DNA from: Bacteroidales bacterium
Lineage (GTDB): Bacteria > Bacteroidota > Bacteroidia > Bacteroidales > UBA1402
Length of the DNA: 64,000 nt
Assembly (NCBI GenBank): GCA_021373135.1
Contig: JAJFTH010000001.1
Coordinates: 62,001-126,000 of the forward strand
Reading direction: 5' to 3'
The position numbers were made by a program, and so were the translations under genes. Below, in pieces: positions 57,122-64,000 of the stretch; position 1 is the stretch's first letter; each line of letters starts with the position of its first letter. The notes under the pieces were generated by a model. The model did no database searches. It was not told where the DNA came from and worked only from the letters and a program-made list of their open reading frames with translations.

Positions 57122-57391
57122 TTAAAATTTAGCAAATATGTCTGATTGACGCATAATAAGTAATTTTTCACCATCGACTTCGATTTCAGTGCCGGCATAT
57201 TTACCGAACAGAACAACGTCACCCACGCGAACCTGCATGGTTTCATCCTTTGTACCAGGACCTACTGCGATAACTTCACCTTTCAGAGGTTTTTCCTTCG
57301 CGGAATCAGGAATAATAATGCCACTTGCTGTTTTTTGTTCTGCTGCCGCCGGTCTTACCAGCACGCGGTCAGATAAAGGTTGTAATGCCAT
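57122..57391 (-). CDS. groS: Co-chaperonin GroES
   Basis: An 89-residue GroES with [17 protein letters not shown], the mobile-loop region [17 protein letters not shown] and [23 protein letters not shown] at 57391 gives the correct family N-terminus; a frame extension upstream to 57490 is not protein-like. The predicted promoter lies about 170 bases upstream, leaving a long leader. Confidence 0.97.
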   Translation of the reverse strand: MALQPLSDRVLVRPAAAEQKTASGIIIPDSAKEKPLKGEVIAVGPGTKDETMQVRVGDVVLFGKYAGTEIEVDGEKLLIMRQSDIFAKF

Positions 57392-57603
57392 AGTAATACT
57401 ATTTTTAAGTTGATAAATATTTAAATCATGACGGGTCAACCCCGCATTCATTTTCACGTATAAATACGCTCGGCTTTTTTGAACCGACAACCTGTTAACA
57501 GCGAAATCCGTGCCAAAAGATTCAGTTGGCCAAATTCATAGAAAACATGACATATTTGACCACAAAAATAGATTTTTTGCCATCGGAACTGACAAAATGT
57601 ACA
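57392..57603. other. groES leader and promoter region
   Basis: A 212-bp gap between groES and the cohesin-like gene. It holds the predicted groES promoter (57563-57596) and a ~165-nt 5' leader that includes ATGACATATT (57547-57556), identical to a decamer in the clpB inverted repeat (16211-16220). Confidence 0.45.
57563..57596 (-). promoter_or_regulatory. Predicted groES-groEL promoter
   Basis: Minus strand TTTG (57596-57593) and TATTTTTG (57570-57563), 22 bases apart. The start site would be near 57556 and the leader about 165 nt. Confidence 0.5.
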
Positions 57604-59718
57604 TTATTCCACCGCCACTTTTTGAATATAATCGCATTTATATTTGGAACTTGCCATAATCATATACAGACCTCTTTCGAGTGGTTCACTATAAAAGTTC
57701 ACTTCGTCCAGTTGCTTCTGAATAAGCAACTTTCCGGTGAAATCCCAGACCGAAAAGGCTGTAAGACCATCCCCACGAATCCATAAATGTGAATTTCTGT
57801 CCGTTCCGAATGTGATGGATTCATCCTTTTCTTTCTGATGACCCAGTATCAGGACTGCGCCATACAGCTTCGACGAGACAGAAGAAAGGTTCATTCCGGT
57901 CAATACCGCATGTTCCATGGTTATCGGATAGGATCCGTCACTGACATTTTCCGTGCCTTCCAACACTAAATTTGCCAATATCCCGGATTTCCCTAAAAAT
58001 GTGGCATCCGGTTTTAAGGCATAGGATAATAGCCGATATCTATTTTCTGAATACTGATGGATGGAAAAAACCTGTCCGGAATTCCGTTCCGAATTTTGTA
58101 AGAATTGACCTGTCTGAAGTTTCAATCCATCCGGTAATATGATATCCACTTGAAAAGCCTGGACATCATCGACATTATCAAGGCACAATTCCAGATTTTC
58201 TGAATTTTCAGCCGAACAGCGCAAAAACAAATGATTCCCCACTGATGCCTCTTCTGCACAATAAATGGATAATGTCCCGACGTCTGACGAAGTCCTTACG
58301 GAAATTGATCTTGACAATATTTCACCTGAATTGATGATGACCACCAACTTGGCAATATCCGCCACATTCCACAACCCATTTCCGTCAAGATCTATTGCCG
58401 CAGAATCAAGACCGGCAGGCTGACGACCATTGATAAATGCAACCAGGTTGACGATATCTGTCACATCCACCATTTTATCACCATTGGCATCACCGGTCTG
58501 TGAGATAGATTTCACCATTATCTGACCATCTGTTACGGAGACATCCATCAAATTCGTCAATGTATCTATCAATACTACATTCTGAATATCCATCGTATAG
58601 GTTTTTACAACCTCCGGGGCTTTGAAATATAGTTCAAGCAGGGAGCCATCCGTTCCTGAAAATACATCCTTCATCTTCAGGGAATATGCGATAAATCTAT
58701 AGAGCTGTGCGGAGGTTGATATTCTGGCAACAGATAACAGATGTTGACCTTTCCGGGCAGCAGAAAGACAACTTCGCAAAGTATCCAGAATAAATCCATC
58801 CGGTATCATCAAATCAAGTTCAAAAGCCATGACCGGTGCCGTATTCTTCAGACAAATATTGACTTGGGCAGAATCTGCCATTTTGCAGGAAACCGACGGC
58901 AAATAAAACGAACTTTGCGTAATAACACGATCCAACGTCCAGTTTTTAGCTGCTGCAATCTCCGAGTGACAGGAAGACGATCCCGGATTGTTCAGGACAA
59001 AAAGATTTTTACTGGCAGATATGGTGCCGAGTGTAGGCAAGGCAACAAAAATGGAGTCCAGGCTTTCTGCCGAAAGACTACAGGCAAAGCAGGACAAATA
59101 AGTCAGGGCACCTGTGGGACATGTATTGATTCTGACAAGCGGATTGGTATGGCTGGTGATTTTCTTCAATACCGGCAACATCGAGACATCCAATTCTGCA
59201 AGTTGATTGTCAGAGCAGGTCAATGTCTGCAATTTTGTATTCTGACTGAGGTTCAAAATTTTTAGATTATTTCCGCCGCAATATAAAGATGCCAATTGGG
59301 TATTCTTTGTCAAATCAAGAGAGCTGATCTGGTTACTTGTACAACTCAGGTAAGTCAAAGAAGGTGCCTTCAGGGGATCAAGGCTCAAAAGACGTTTCGA
59401 ATCCGCCTTAAAATAAGAAATTCCAACCCCTATTGCAGTACAGGTGTAATTCGCCTGAACGGAATACACATGGGTGATGACCTTTGAGCTCAAGGAATCA
59501 GGTATCCACTCCGTCACCCCGTCACCCCAGTTCACCAATAGATTATCCGAAAACTCCAAAGTACAGGTTTTGGTTTGTGTACTCAGCGTAGAGGAAACCT
59601 CCCATGTCCATAAAAGGGTGTCGGGCACAGCATTTTCAGCACTGACTTTACCAAAATCACCACAAAATGTCTGATATAGCATCAGACCAACAAAAACAAA
59701 CAGTAAATGTTTTTTCAT
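57604..59718 (-). CDS. Secreted LRR, cohesin-like and dockerin protein
   Basis: A 704-residue exported protein with signal peptide (HLLFVFVGLMLYQTF). Domains in order: an N-terminal PKD-like segment with LVNWGDGV (about 30-100); short leucine-rich repeats with YLSCTSNQISSLDL-type units (about 105-260); a first cohesin-like beta-sandwich (about 270-402, VMAFELDLMIPDGF); a dockerin type I-like pair of F-hand loops (about 406-465, GDANGDKMVDVTDI and DLDGNGLWNVADI, each with a DxNxD- or DxDxN-type calcium loop); a second cohesin-like domain (about 483-625, VQAFQVDIILPDGLKL); and a C-terminal ~70 residues (GDGLTAFSVWDFTGKLLIQK) that resembles a T9SS sorting domain. Function unknown; surface adhesion or complex assembly is inference. 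Confidence 0.75.
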   Translation of the reverse strand: MKKHLLFVFVGLMLYQTFCGDFGKVSAENAVPDTLLWTWEVSSTLSTQTKTCTLEFSDNLLVNWGDGVTEWIPDSLSSKVITHVYSVQANYTCTAIGVGISYFKADSKRLLSLDPLKAPSLTYLSCTSNQISSLDLTKNTQLASLYCGGNNLKILNLSQNTKLQTLTCSDNQLAELDVSMLPVLKKITSHTNPLVRINTCPTGALTYLSCFACSLSAESLDSIFVALPTLGTISASKNLFVLNNPGSSSCHSEIAAAKNWTLDRVITQSSFYLPSVSCKMADSAQVNICLKNTAPVMAFELDLMIPDGFILDTLRSCLSAARKGQHLLSVARISTSAQLYRFIAYSLKMKDVFSGTDGSLLELYFKAPEVVKTYTMDIQNVVLIDTLTNLMDVSVTDGQIMVKSISQTGDANGDKMVDVTDIVNLVAFINGRQPAGLDSAAIDLDGNGLWNVADIAKLVVIINSGEILSRSISVRTSSDVGTLSIYCAEEASVGNHLFLRCSAENSENLELCLDNVDDVQAFQVDIILPDGLKLQTGQFLQNSERNSGQVFSIHQYSENRYRLLSYALKPDATFLGKSGILANLVLEGTENVSDGSYPITMEHAVLTGMNLSSVSSKLYGAVLILGHQKEKDESITFGTDRNSHLWIRGDGLTAFSVWDFTGKLLIQKQLDEVNFYSEPLERGLYMIMASSKYKCDYIQKVAVE

Positions 59719-59983
59719 TTTTTTCAGATTTACAAATTAACACTTTTGAACAAATCAATCAACTCGTTATGAAACTGCCTATTGTAACATATTATCACAC
59801 ACAAACAGTTTGTTTTATTAACATTGATTTAATTTTACAAATATACCATTTATAAATCTATTATGTATTTAATATTAATCTATTTTTAATATAAATATAT
59901 TTATAAAAACAAATCCTGATCGTTATTGACAATCAGGATTATGGAAAAACAGGAGCTGTTAAGATGTAACGTTCCCTTTCAGG
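59719..59983. other. AT-rich gap between cohesin-like gene and pspC
   Basis: About 265 bp, very AT-rich; apart from the minus-strand terminator at 59905-59940 nothing is recognised. No clear TAnnTTTG element for the cohesin-like gene was found. Confidence 0.4.
59905..59940 (-). terminator. Terminator after pspC-like gene
   Basis: AATCCTGAT (59912-59920) and ATCAGGATT (59932-59940) form a 9-bp stem; on the minus strand TTTGTTTTTAT follows. Confidence 0.7.
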
Positions 59984-61069
59984 TTATATCCAGAAACCTC
60001 CAAAATTTGATAATACATCCATGCTAAAAAAGATGCACAGTCCTATTCCTATGAACCAGAAAATAAAGCCAACCCATACCTCCCATTTTGACGTCGGCTT
60101 AAAATTCAACATCCTTCCGAATAATAATTTAAAGAGGGCTATAAAAGGAATACCTATTGTCAGGATCAGACCCAGAGTCATCCAGGTAGCCGAAGATGGA
60201 TTGGTCAAAACTTGTTGCAAGGGTATCATTTCATGAGGCCATGCTGTGGCAATATGAATGTTTCCAGTCCAAATGACCATTAATGTCAACACCAAAGCAA
60301 CCAGGACGGCGAAACCTGCCAAACCGATTGAGCCGGCAATGAAAGCAAAAAATACTTTTACACATACACGACAAAATTCGACGAATCCGTTTCCAGCCGT
60401 GTGCATATTCTCTTGAAACCGGTTTGAATTTACATAACCATCGACCCGGCCTTTCACCTTTCCGTATTCTTCACGGACTTTCTTTTCAATGTTTTCGATG
60501 GTTACATCTTCCCCCCGCATTTCGAGGCGTTGAGCTGCTGTCCTGGCTTCAGGTATGATAATCCAGCAAACAAAATAGAGGAGCAATCCTGTACCGCCAA
60601 ACCAAATCAACAGGAAGTAAAGCAAGCGTACCAAAACCGGACTCACATTCAGATAAACCGCCAAACCAGAGCAAACACCCCCTAAAATGGCATTGTCGGT
60701 ATCACGGTACAATTTGCGATGAGCATTGCTTGTGGAACGGTTATGTTCTTCTTTTCGGTTTCCCTTTTCTTCCGCTTTTTCTTTTTCATTTCTCGGTTCA
60801 TCCTCTGCGCTGTCATATTGTTCGGGACGTCCGAGAACATCAATCACTTGATTAACATCAGAGGCTGTAATAACCTCGCGTTTACCTTGCATCCACTGAG
60901 TGAAAAGTTCACTGATGCGTTGTTCAATGTCCTTGAGAACCTCTTCGGAAGAAGCTTCATCACCAAGATGTTTCTTCACATCCTGCAAATAATCCATCAA
61001 TTCCTGATAGGCGTCTTCGTCAATATGATAAACAGAGCCACCCAAATTAACACTTAAGGTCTTTTTCAT
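59984..61069 (-). CDS. PspC-domain membrane protein
   Basis: A 361-residue protein. Residues ~1-120 are an N-terminal cytoplasmic charged region (SVNLGGSVYHIDEDAYQELMDYL, then a Glu/Lys-rich segment). A PspC domain follows (about 120-180: KLYRDTDNAILGGVCSGLAVYL, with membrane helix LVRLLYFLLIWFGGTGLLLY), and then three or four more membrane helices. It is likely an envelope stress or membrane-associated regulator, as for PspC; function in Bacteroidota is not settled. The gene follows padR by 59 bases and is likely controlled by it. Confidence 0.85.
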   Translation of the reverse strand: MKKTLSVNLGGSVYHIDEDAYQELMDYLQDVKKHLGDEASSEEVLKDIEQRISELFTQWMQGKREVITASDVNQVIDVLGRPEQYDSAEDEPRNEKEKAEEKGNRKEEHNRSTSNAHRKLYRDTDNAILGGVCSGLAVYLNVSPVLVRLLYFLLIWFGGTGLLLYFVCWIIIPEARTAAQRLEMRGEDVTIENIEKKVREEYGKVKGRVDGYVNSNRFQENMHTAGNGFVEFCRVCVKVFFAFIAGSIGLAGFAVLVALVLTLMVIWTGNIHIATAWPHEMIPLQQVLTNPSSATWMTLGLILTIGIPFIALFKLLFGRMLNFKPTSKWEVWVGFIFWFIGIGLCIFFSMDVLSNFGGFWI

Positions 61070-61128
61070 CTCATTCTTTCTTATTTTTTATGCTTCAGTA
61101 CATTCGCACATCAACACTTCATTGGTTA

Positions 61129-61452
61129 CTACTCGTTTAAATGATTAATCGACGAAGAAAGTTCAGTCCAGGCTTCACTGAGTTCCACAAGAATACCGTT
61201 ACCTTCTTCCGTCAGCGAATAATATTTACGGGGTGGTCCCTGCGTAGATTCCACCCATTCATAAGACAAGAGCCCGTCATTCTTCAATCTGGTCAATAAA
61301 GGATAAAGTGTCCCTTCCACCACAATCAAATGAGCTGATTTCAAACCTTCAATGATATCCGAAGTATAGGAAGGTCTCTTCTTCAGTATCAGCAAGGTGC
61401 AATACTCTAAAAAGCCCTTGCGCATCTGTGATTTAACATTTTCTATATCCAT
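61129..61452 (-). CDS. PadR-family transcriptional regulator
   Basis: A 107-residue winged-helix regulator of the PadR family (small type). The N-terminal MRKGFLEYCTLLILKKRPSY, SDIIEGLKSAHLIVVEGTLYPLLTRL and GLLSYEWVESTQGPPRKYY are typical. ATG at 61452 is preferred because an in-frame GTG at 61470 overlaps the -7 element. Genes for PadR and a PspC-domain protein are adjacent and co-directional in many Bacteroidota. PadR usually represses its own operon, and an inverted repeat overlies the promoter here. Confidence 0.9.
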   Translation of the reverse strand: MDIENVKSQMRKGFLEYCTLLILKKRPSYTSDIIEGLKSAHLIVVEGTLYPLLTRLKNDGLLSYEWVESTQGPPRKYYSLTEEGNGILVELSEAWTELSSSINHLNE

Positions 61453-61456
61453 GGTC

Positions 61457-61499
61457 TGTATTTTTGCCACAAATATACAAAATACACAGTACCATGCAA
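61457..61499 (-). promoter_or_regulatory. padR-pspC promoter with overlapping inverted repeat
   Basis: Minus strand TTG (61499-61497) and TATATTTG (61477-61470) with 19 bases between, a good Bacteroidetes promoter. An 8-bp inverted repeat, TGTATTTT (61457-61464) and AAAATACA (61479-61486), brackets the -7 element and could be the PadR autoregulatory operator. Confidence 0.55.
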
Positions 61500-61697
61500 T
61501 ACATACTACTATATTTTTTAAAAATATTTCAAGAAAACAGGTCAGAAGAGCCTTTTGTCCTCTCCGTCTTTTTACCTTACATTAGAATATATAACCAATA
61601 AGTCACACAAAAAAAGGCAACTGAACCCCTTTTGAGAAAGTCCAGTCACATTCGTGTGCGTCCTTTTACAAAAAAACGTTTATAGTCTGCAGAAATT

Positions 61698-62198
61698 CTA
61701 TTTCAGCAAGTCCACCACCGGCTGATACTGCGGCTCCTGCCCGATTTCCGGCACTTGTTCCGTATAAATCACTTTTCCGGTCTCATCGAGTACGACAACC
61801 GCTCTTGAAAACAATCCGGCCAAAGGTCCATCCAACATTCTCACGCCATAATCTTCTCCAAACCCTCTGGCTCTCATCTCACTCAAAGAGACAACATGAT
61901 TCAACCCTTCCGAACCACAAAAACGACTGTGGGCAAACGGCAAATCAACGGAGATACACAGTACAACTGCATTTTTCATCTTCTCAACTTCAGCATTGAA
62001 ACGTCTCACGGAAGTGGAACAAACCCCGGTATCTATACTCGGGAAAATATTCATCACAACTCGTTTTCCGGAAAAATTTTTCAAACTGACATCAACAAGG
62101 TCTGTTCCGGTCAGACAAAAATCTTTTGCCATAGAACCAACTTGGGGTAGTGTTCCACATGTATTGACAGGAACGCTCTTAAATGTAATTTTTGCCAT
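61698..62198 (-). CDS. tpx: Thiol peroxidase Tpx
   Basis: A 166-residue peroxiredoxin of the Tpx class that reduces peroxides at the expense of thioredoxin. The peroxidatic Cys is in SIDTGVCSTSVRRF (about residue 59) and the resolving Cys in AHSRFCGSEGL (about 94), both in the expected positions. NTCGTLPQVGSMAKDF near the N-terminus is typical. It is monocistronic, between padR and feoB. Confidence 0.95.
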   Translation of the reverse strand: MAKITFKSVPVNTCGTLPQVGSMAKDFCLTGTDLVDVSLKNFSGKRVVMNIFPSIDTGVCSTSVRRFNAEVEKMKNAVVLCISVDLPFAHSRFCGSEGLNHVVSLSEMRARGFGEDYGVRMLDGPLAGLFSRAVVVLDETGKVIYTEQVPEIGQEPQYQPVVDLLK

Positions 62199-62399
62199 AT
62201 TATATAGAATTTATGATTTAAACGTTTTCCGATTTGATAAAGCTACAAGCAGTACCTTTTATGGAAACATCATTTTAAAAGAAAAGTTCAGCAATCTAAA
62301 AAATAAAGATCTTTCATTGATTACCGAATACCGAAAATGCCACATTCGACAGACAGGCCGAATAAGAAGAGCTTCTTAACTATTTTATAGACCTTATTC

Positions 62400-64000
62400 T
62401 TAGATAAACAGCAAGGCTATCCTATATACAGCAAACGAAACGACCCAAGCCAAAGCCAACGTGTACAAAATCGTAAAGGCACCCCACTTCCAGCTTCCGG
62501 ACTCATTCTTGATGGCTGTCACTGTCGCAATGCAGGGGAAATACAGCAATACGAAAACCATCAGAGATAAAGCCACCGCTCCGTTAAAAACGGGAGATCC
62601 GTCTGAATAAGTATCCGACTTGAGCCTGCTACTCAATGCTGCTTGATCATCCTTTCCTACATAAAGGACACCTAATGTGCTCACAACCACCTCCTTGGCT
62701 GCAATCCCGGAGACAAGTGAAACTCCGATTTTCCAGTCAAATCCAAGAGGTGTGATGGCCGGTTCTACAAATTTTCCAATCTGCCCAATGTAAGAATGCT
62801 CTTGTTGCTCGATATGGCTTTTTTCAGAATGGGTAAGATTATATGTTTCATTTTGCGGGAAATAGCCCAGAAACCAAATTACGATAGAAGCCAATAGAAT
62901 AACGGTACCCATTTTTTTCAGGTACTGAGCAGACTTTTCCCACATATGCCGGGAAATGGATTTCAATGTTGGCAGACGATATGGAGGTAGTTCCATCACA
63001 AAAGGCATTTCTTCCCGGTGAAAGAAAAAGCGTTTGAATACTCTGGCCATCACCACAGCCATGACTATCCCCAGCAAATAAATACCAAACAGCACAAGCC
63101 CGGCATGATCCGGAAAGAACGCCCCGGCCAACAGTAAATAGACAGGCAACCGCGCACTGCAAGACATGAGCGGAGTCACCAGCATGGTCACCATCCGGCT
63201 GTTTCGATTTTCGATGGTTCTGGTAGACAAGACAGCAGGCACACTGCAACCAAAACCCATAATCATGGGAATGAAAGACTTGCCGTGAAGTCCCATCTGA
63301 TGCATGATCTTATCCATAATGAAGGCTGCCCTGGCCATATACCCGCTGTCCTCCATAAAGGAAATGAAAAAGTAAAGAATCAGGATATTGGGCAAAAAGA
63401 CAATCACCCCTCCGACTCCTCCGATGATACCATCCACAATCAAATCTTTCAAAGGACCCGGATTCATGAGTTGGTCGAAAAGTCCGGCCAACCAGCCCAC
63501 TCCTGCATTGATCCAGTCCATGGGATACTTGCCGAGTGAGAATGTACACTCAAACATCACAAACATGAACAACAAAAAAACAGGATAGCCCAGATACTTA
63601 CCAAGCACAACGGAATCAATTCTTTTCGTTTGATTCTGTTCCGGTTTTTTCCCCACTTTATATGTTTCTGCCAATGCTCCGGAAATAAAGCCATACTTGG
63701 CATTCGTGATAGCCACCTCAGGATCCTCTTTCAGTTTTTCCTTTATGATAATGACCGATCTATCCCTTACGGATTGAATATCTTTGGCATTGGGCAAGGT
63801 TTGGATGAGTTTTTCCACTTCTTTGTCGCCTTCCAGCATCTTGATGGCCAAAAAGCGGGTGGAATACTTATCCCGGACACCATCATTCTTGACTATTTCA
63901 GCCCTAACCACTTGGATGGCCTTTTCAAGCACCGGCCCATGATTGACATGAATGTGTCGGGTCATGGAACCTATTTGATAATAGTGCTCGTGATGTTGGT
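62400..64000 (-). CDS. feoB: Ferrous iron transporter FeoB (N-terminal part outside window)
   Basis: The C-terminal ~533 residues of FeoB; the frame remains open to the window edge, so the G-protein domain lies beyond. A linker rich in His (HHEHYY followed by MTRHIHVNHG) leads to the membrane region with two Gate domains; GYMARAAFIMDKIMHQMGLH with FIPMIMGFGCSVPAV and SCSARLPVYLLL are the family Fe2+-transport motifs, as is AAKEVVVSTLGVLY. Bacteroidota FeoB is often fused to FeoA; that cannot be judged here. The ATG at 63965 is internal, not the start. Confidence 0.93.
   Translation of the reverse strand, partial: QHHEHYYQIGSMTRHIHVNHGPVLEKAIQVVRAEIVKNDGVRDKYSTRFLAIKMLEGDKEVEKLIQTLPNAKDIQSVRDRSVIIIKEKLKEDPEVAITNAKYGFISGALAETYKVGKKPEQNQTKRIDSVVLGKYLGYPVFLLFMFVMFECTFSLGKYPMDWINAGVGWLAGLFDQLMNPGPLKDLIVDGIIGGVGGVIVFLPNILILYFFISFMEDSGYMARAAFIMDKIMHQMGLHGKSFIPMIMGFGCSVPAVLSTRTIENRNSRMVTMLVTPLMSCSARLPVYLLLAGAFFPDHAGLVLFGIYLLGIVMAVVMARVFKRFFFHREEMPFVMELPPYRLPTLKSISRHMWEKSAQYLKKMGTVILLASIVIWFLGYFPQNETYNLTHSEKSHIEQQEHSYIGQIGKFVEPAITPLGFDWKIGVSLVSGIAAKEVVVSTLGVLYVGKDDQAALSSRLKSDTYSDGSPVFNGAVALSLMVFVLLYFPCIATVTAIKNESGSWKWGAFTILYTLALAWVVSFAVYRIALLFI

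Noticed and set aside
57392..57490. Extended N-terminus of GroES
   Set aside because: GroES always begins close to the LQPLSDRV segment; the upstream residues have no counterpart in the family.
57392..57603. Search for a CIRCE element before groES
   Set aside because: No TTAGCACTC-N9-GAGTGCTAA-like sequence is present, so HrcA control is not supported.

Overview
The window is a chromosomal segment of a Bacteroidota bacterium, most likely order Bacteroidales. Evidence for this: Bacteroidetes-type promoters (-7 TAnnTTTG, -33 TTTG/TTG) recur before many genes; one secreted protein clearly carries a type IX secretion (T9SS) C-terminal signal; the trp genes run B-E-G-D-C-F-A; MurF and alanine racemase are fused; and there is an ECF sigma factor followed by a Bacteroidota-type anti-sigma/outer-membrane barrel fusion. 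No transposase, integrase, CRISPR array or prophage gene was seen. Genus or species cannot be fixed from the sequence.

Layout. 1-2.6 kb: 3' part of radA and a FAD-dependent dehydrogenase. 2.6-11.2 kb: a five-gene minus-strand sugar operon (fucI-type isomerase, lipoprotein, FucP-type permease, AraB-type ribulokinase, secreted GH172/DUF2961 hydrolase) plus a LacI regulator, with two candidate operators in the promoter region. 11.5-16.2 kb: TolC-MacA-MacB efflux operon. 16.2-18.9 kb: clpB behind an inverted repeat. 19.5-23.1 kb: a large T9SS-secreted beta-helix/LamG protein next to an AT-rich non-coding stretch. 23.2-24.3 kb: two small periplasmic Spy-like proteins. 24.5-31.2 kb: complete trp operon headed by a leader peptide with Trp-Trp-Trp and an attenuator hairpin. 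31.2-32.3 kb: a DjlA-like TerB/J-domain protein and a CDGSH iron-sulfur protein. 32.4-34.4 kb: ECF sigma factor and its trans-envelope anti-sigma protein. 34.5-39.4 kb: etfB-etfA-acyl-CoA dehydrogenase and a nitronate monooxygenase-like flavoprotein, then tRNA-Gln(CTG). 39.7-44.0 kb: two cell-wall hydrolases (amidase and NamZ/GH171). 44.3-55.3 kb: lgt, a Sua5/YciO-type gene, fabI, an S41 lipoprotease, murF-alr, GSCFA protein, dxs, trkA. 55.5-57.4 kb: groES-groEL. 57.6-59.7 kb: a secreted LRR/cohesin-like/dockerin protein. 60-64 kb: PspC and PadR, tpx, and the 3' part of feoB.

How the genes work together. The sugar operon combines an isomerase that in its family accepts both L-fucose and D-arabinose with a ribulokinase and no fuculose-phosphate aldolase. 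With the GH172 hydrolase this reads best as uptake and catabolism of D-arabinose released from a D-arabinofuranoside, entering the pentose phosphate pathway as D-ribulose 5-phosphate. The most notable regulatory systems are the trp attenuator, the paired LacI operators about 73 bp apart, and the sigma/dual-membrane anti-sigma pair. Most of the rest is core metabolism, envelope biogenesis and stress response.
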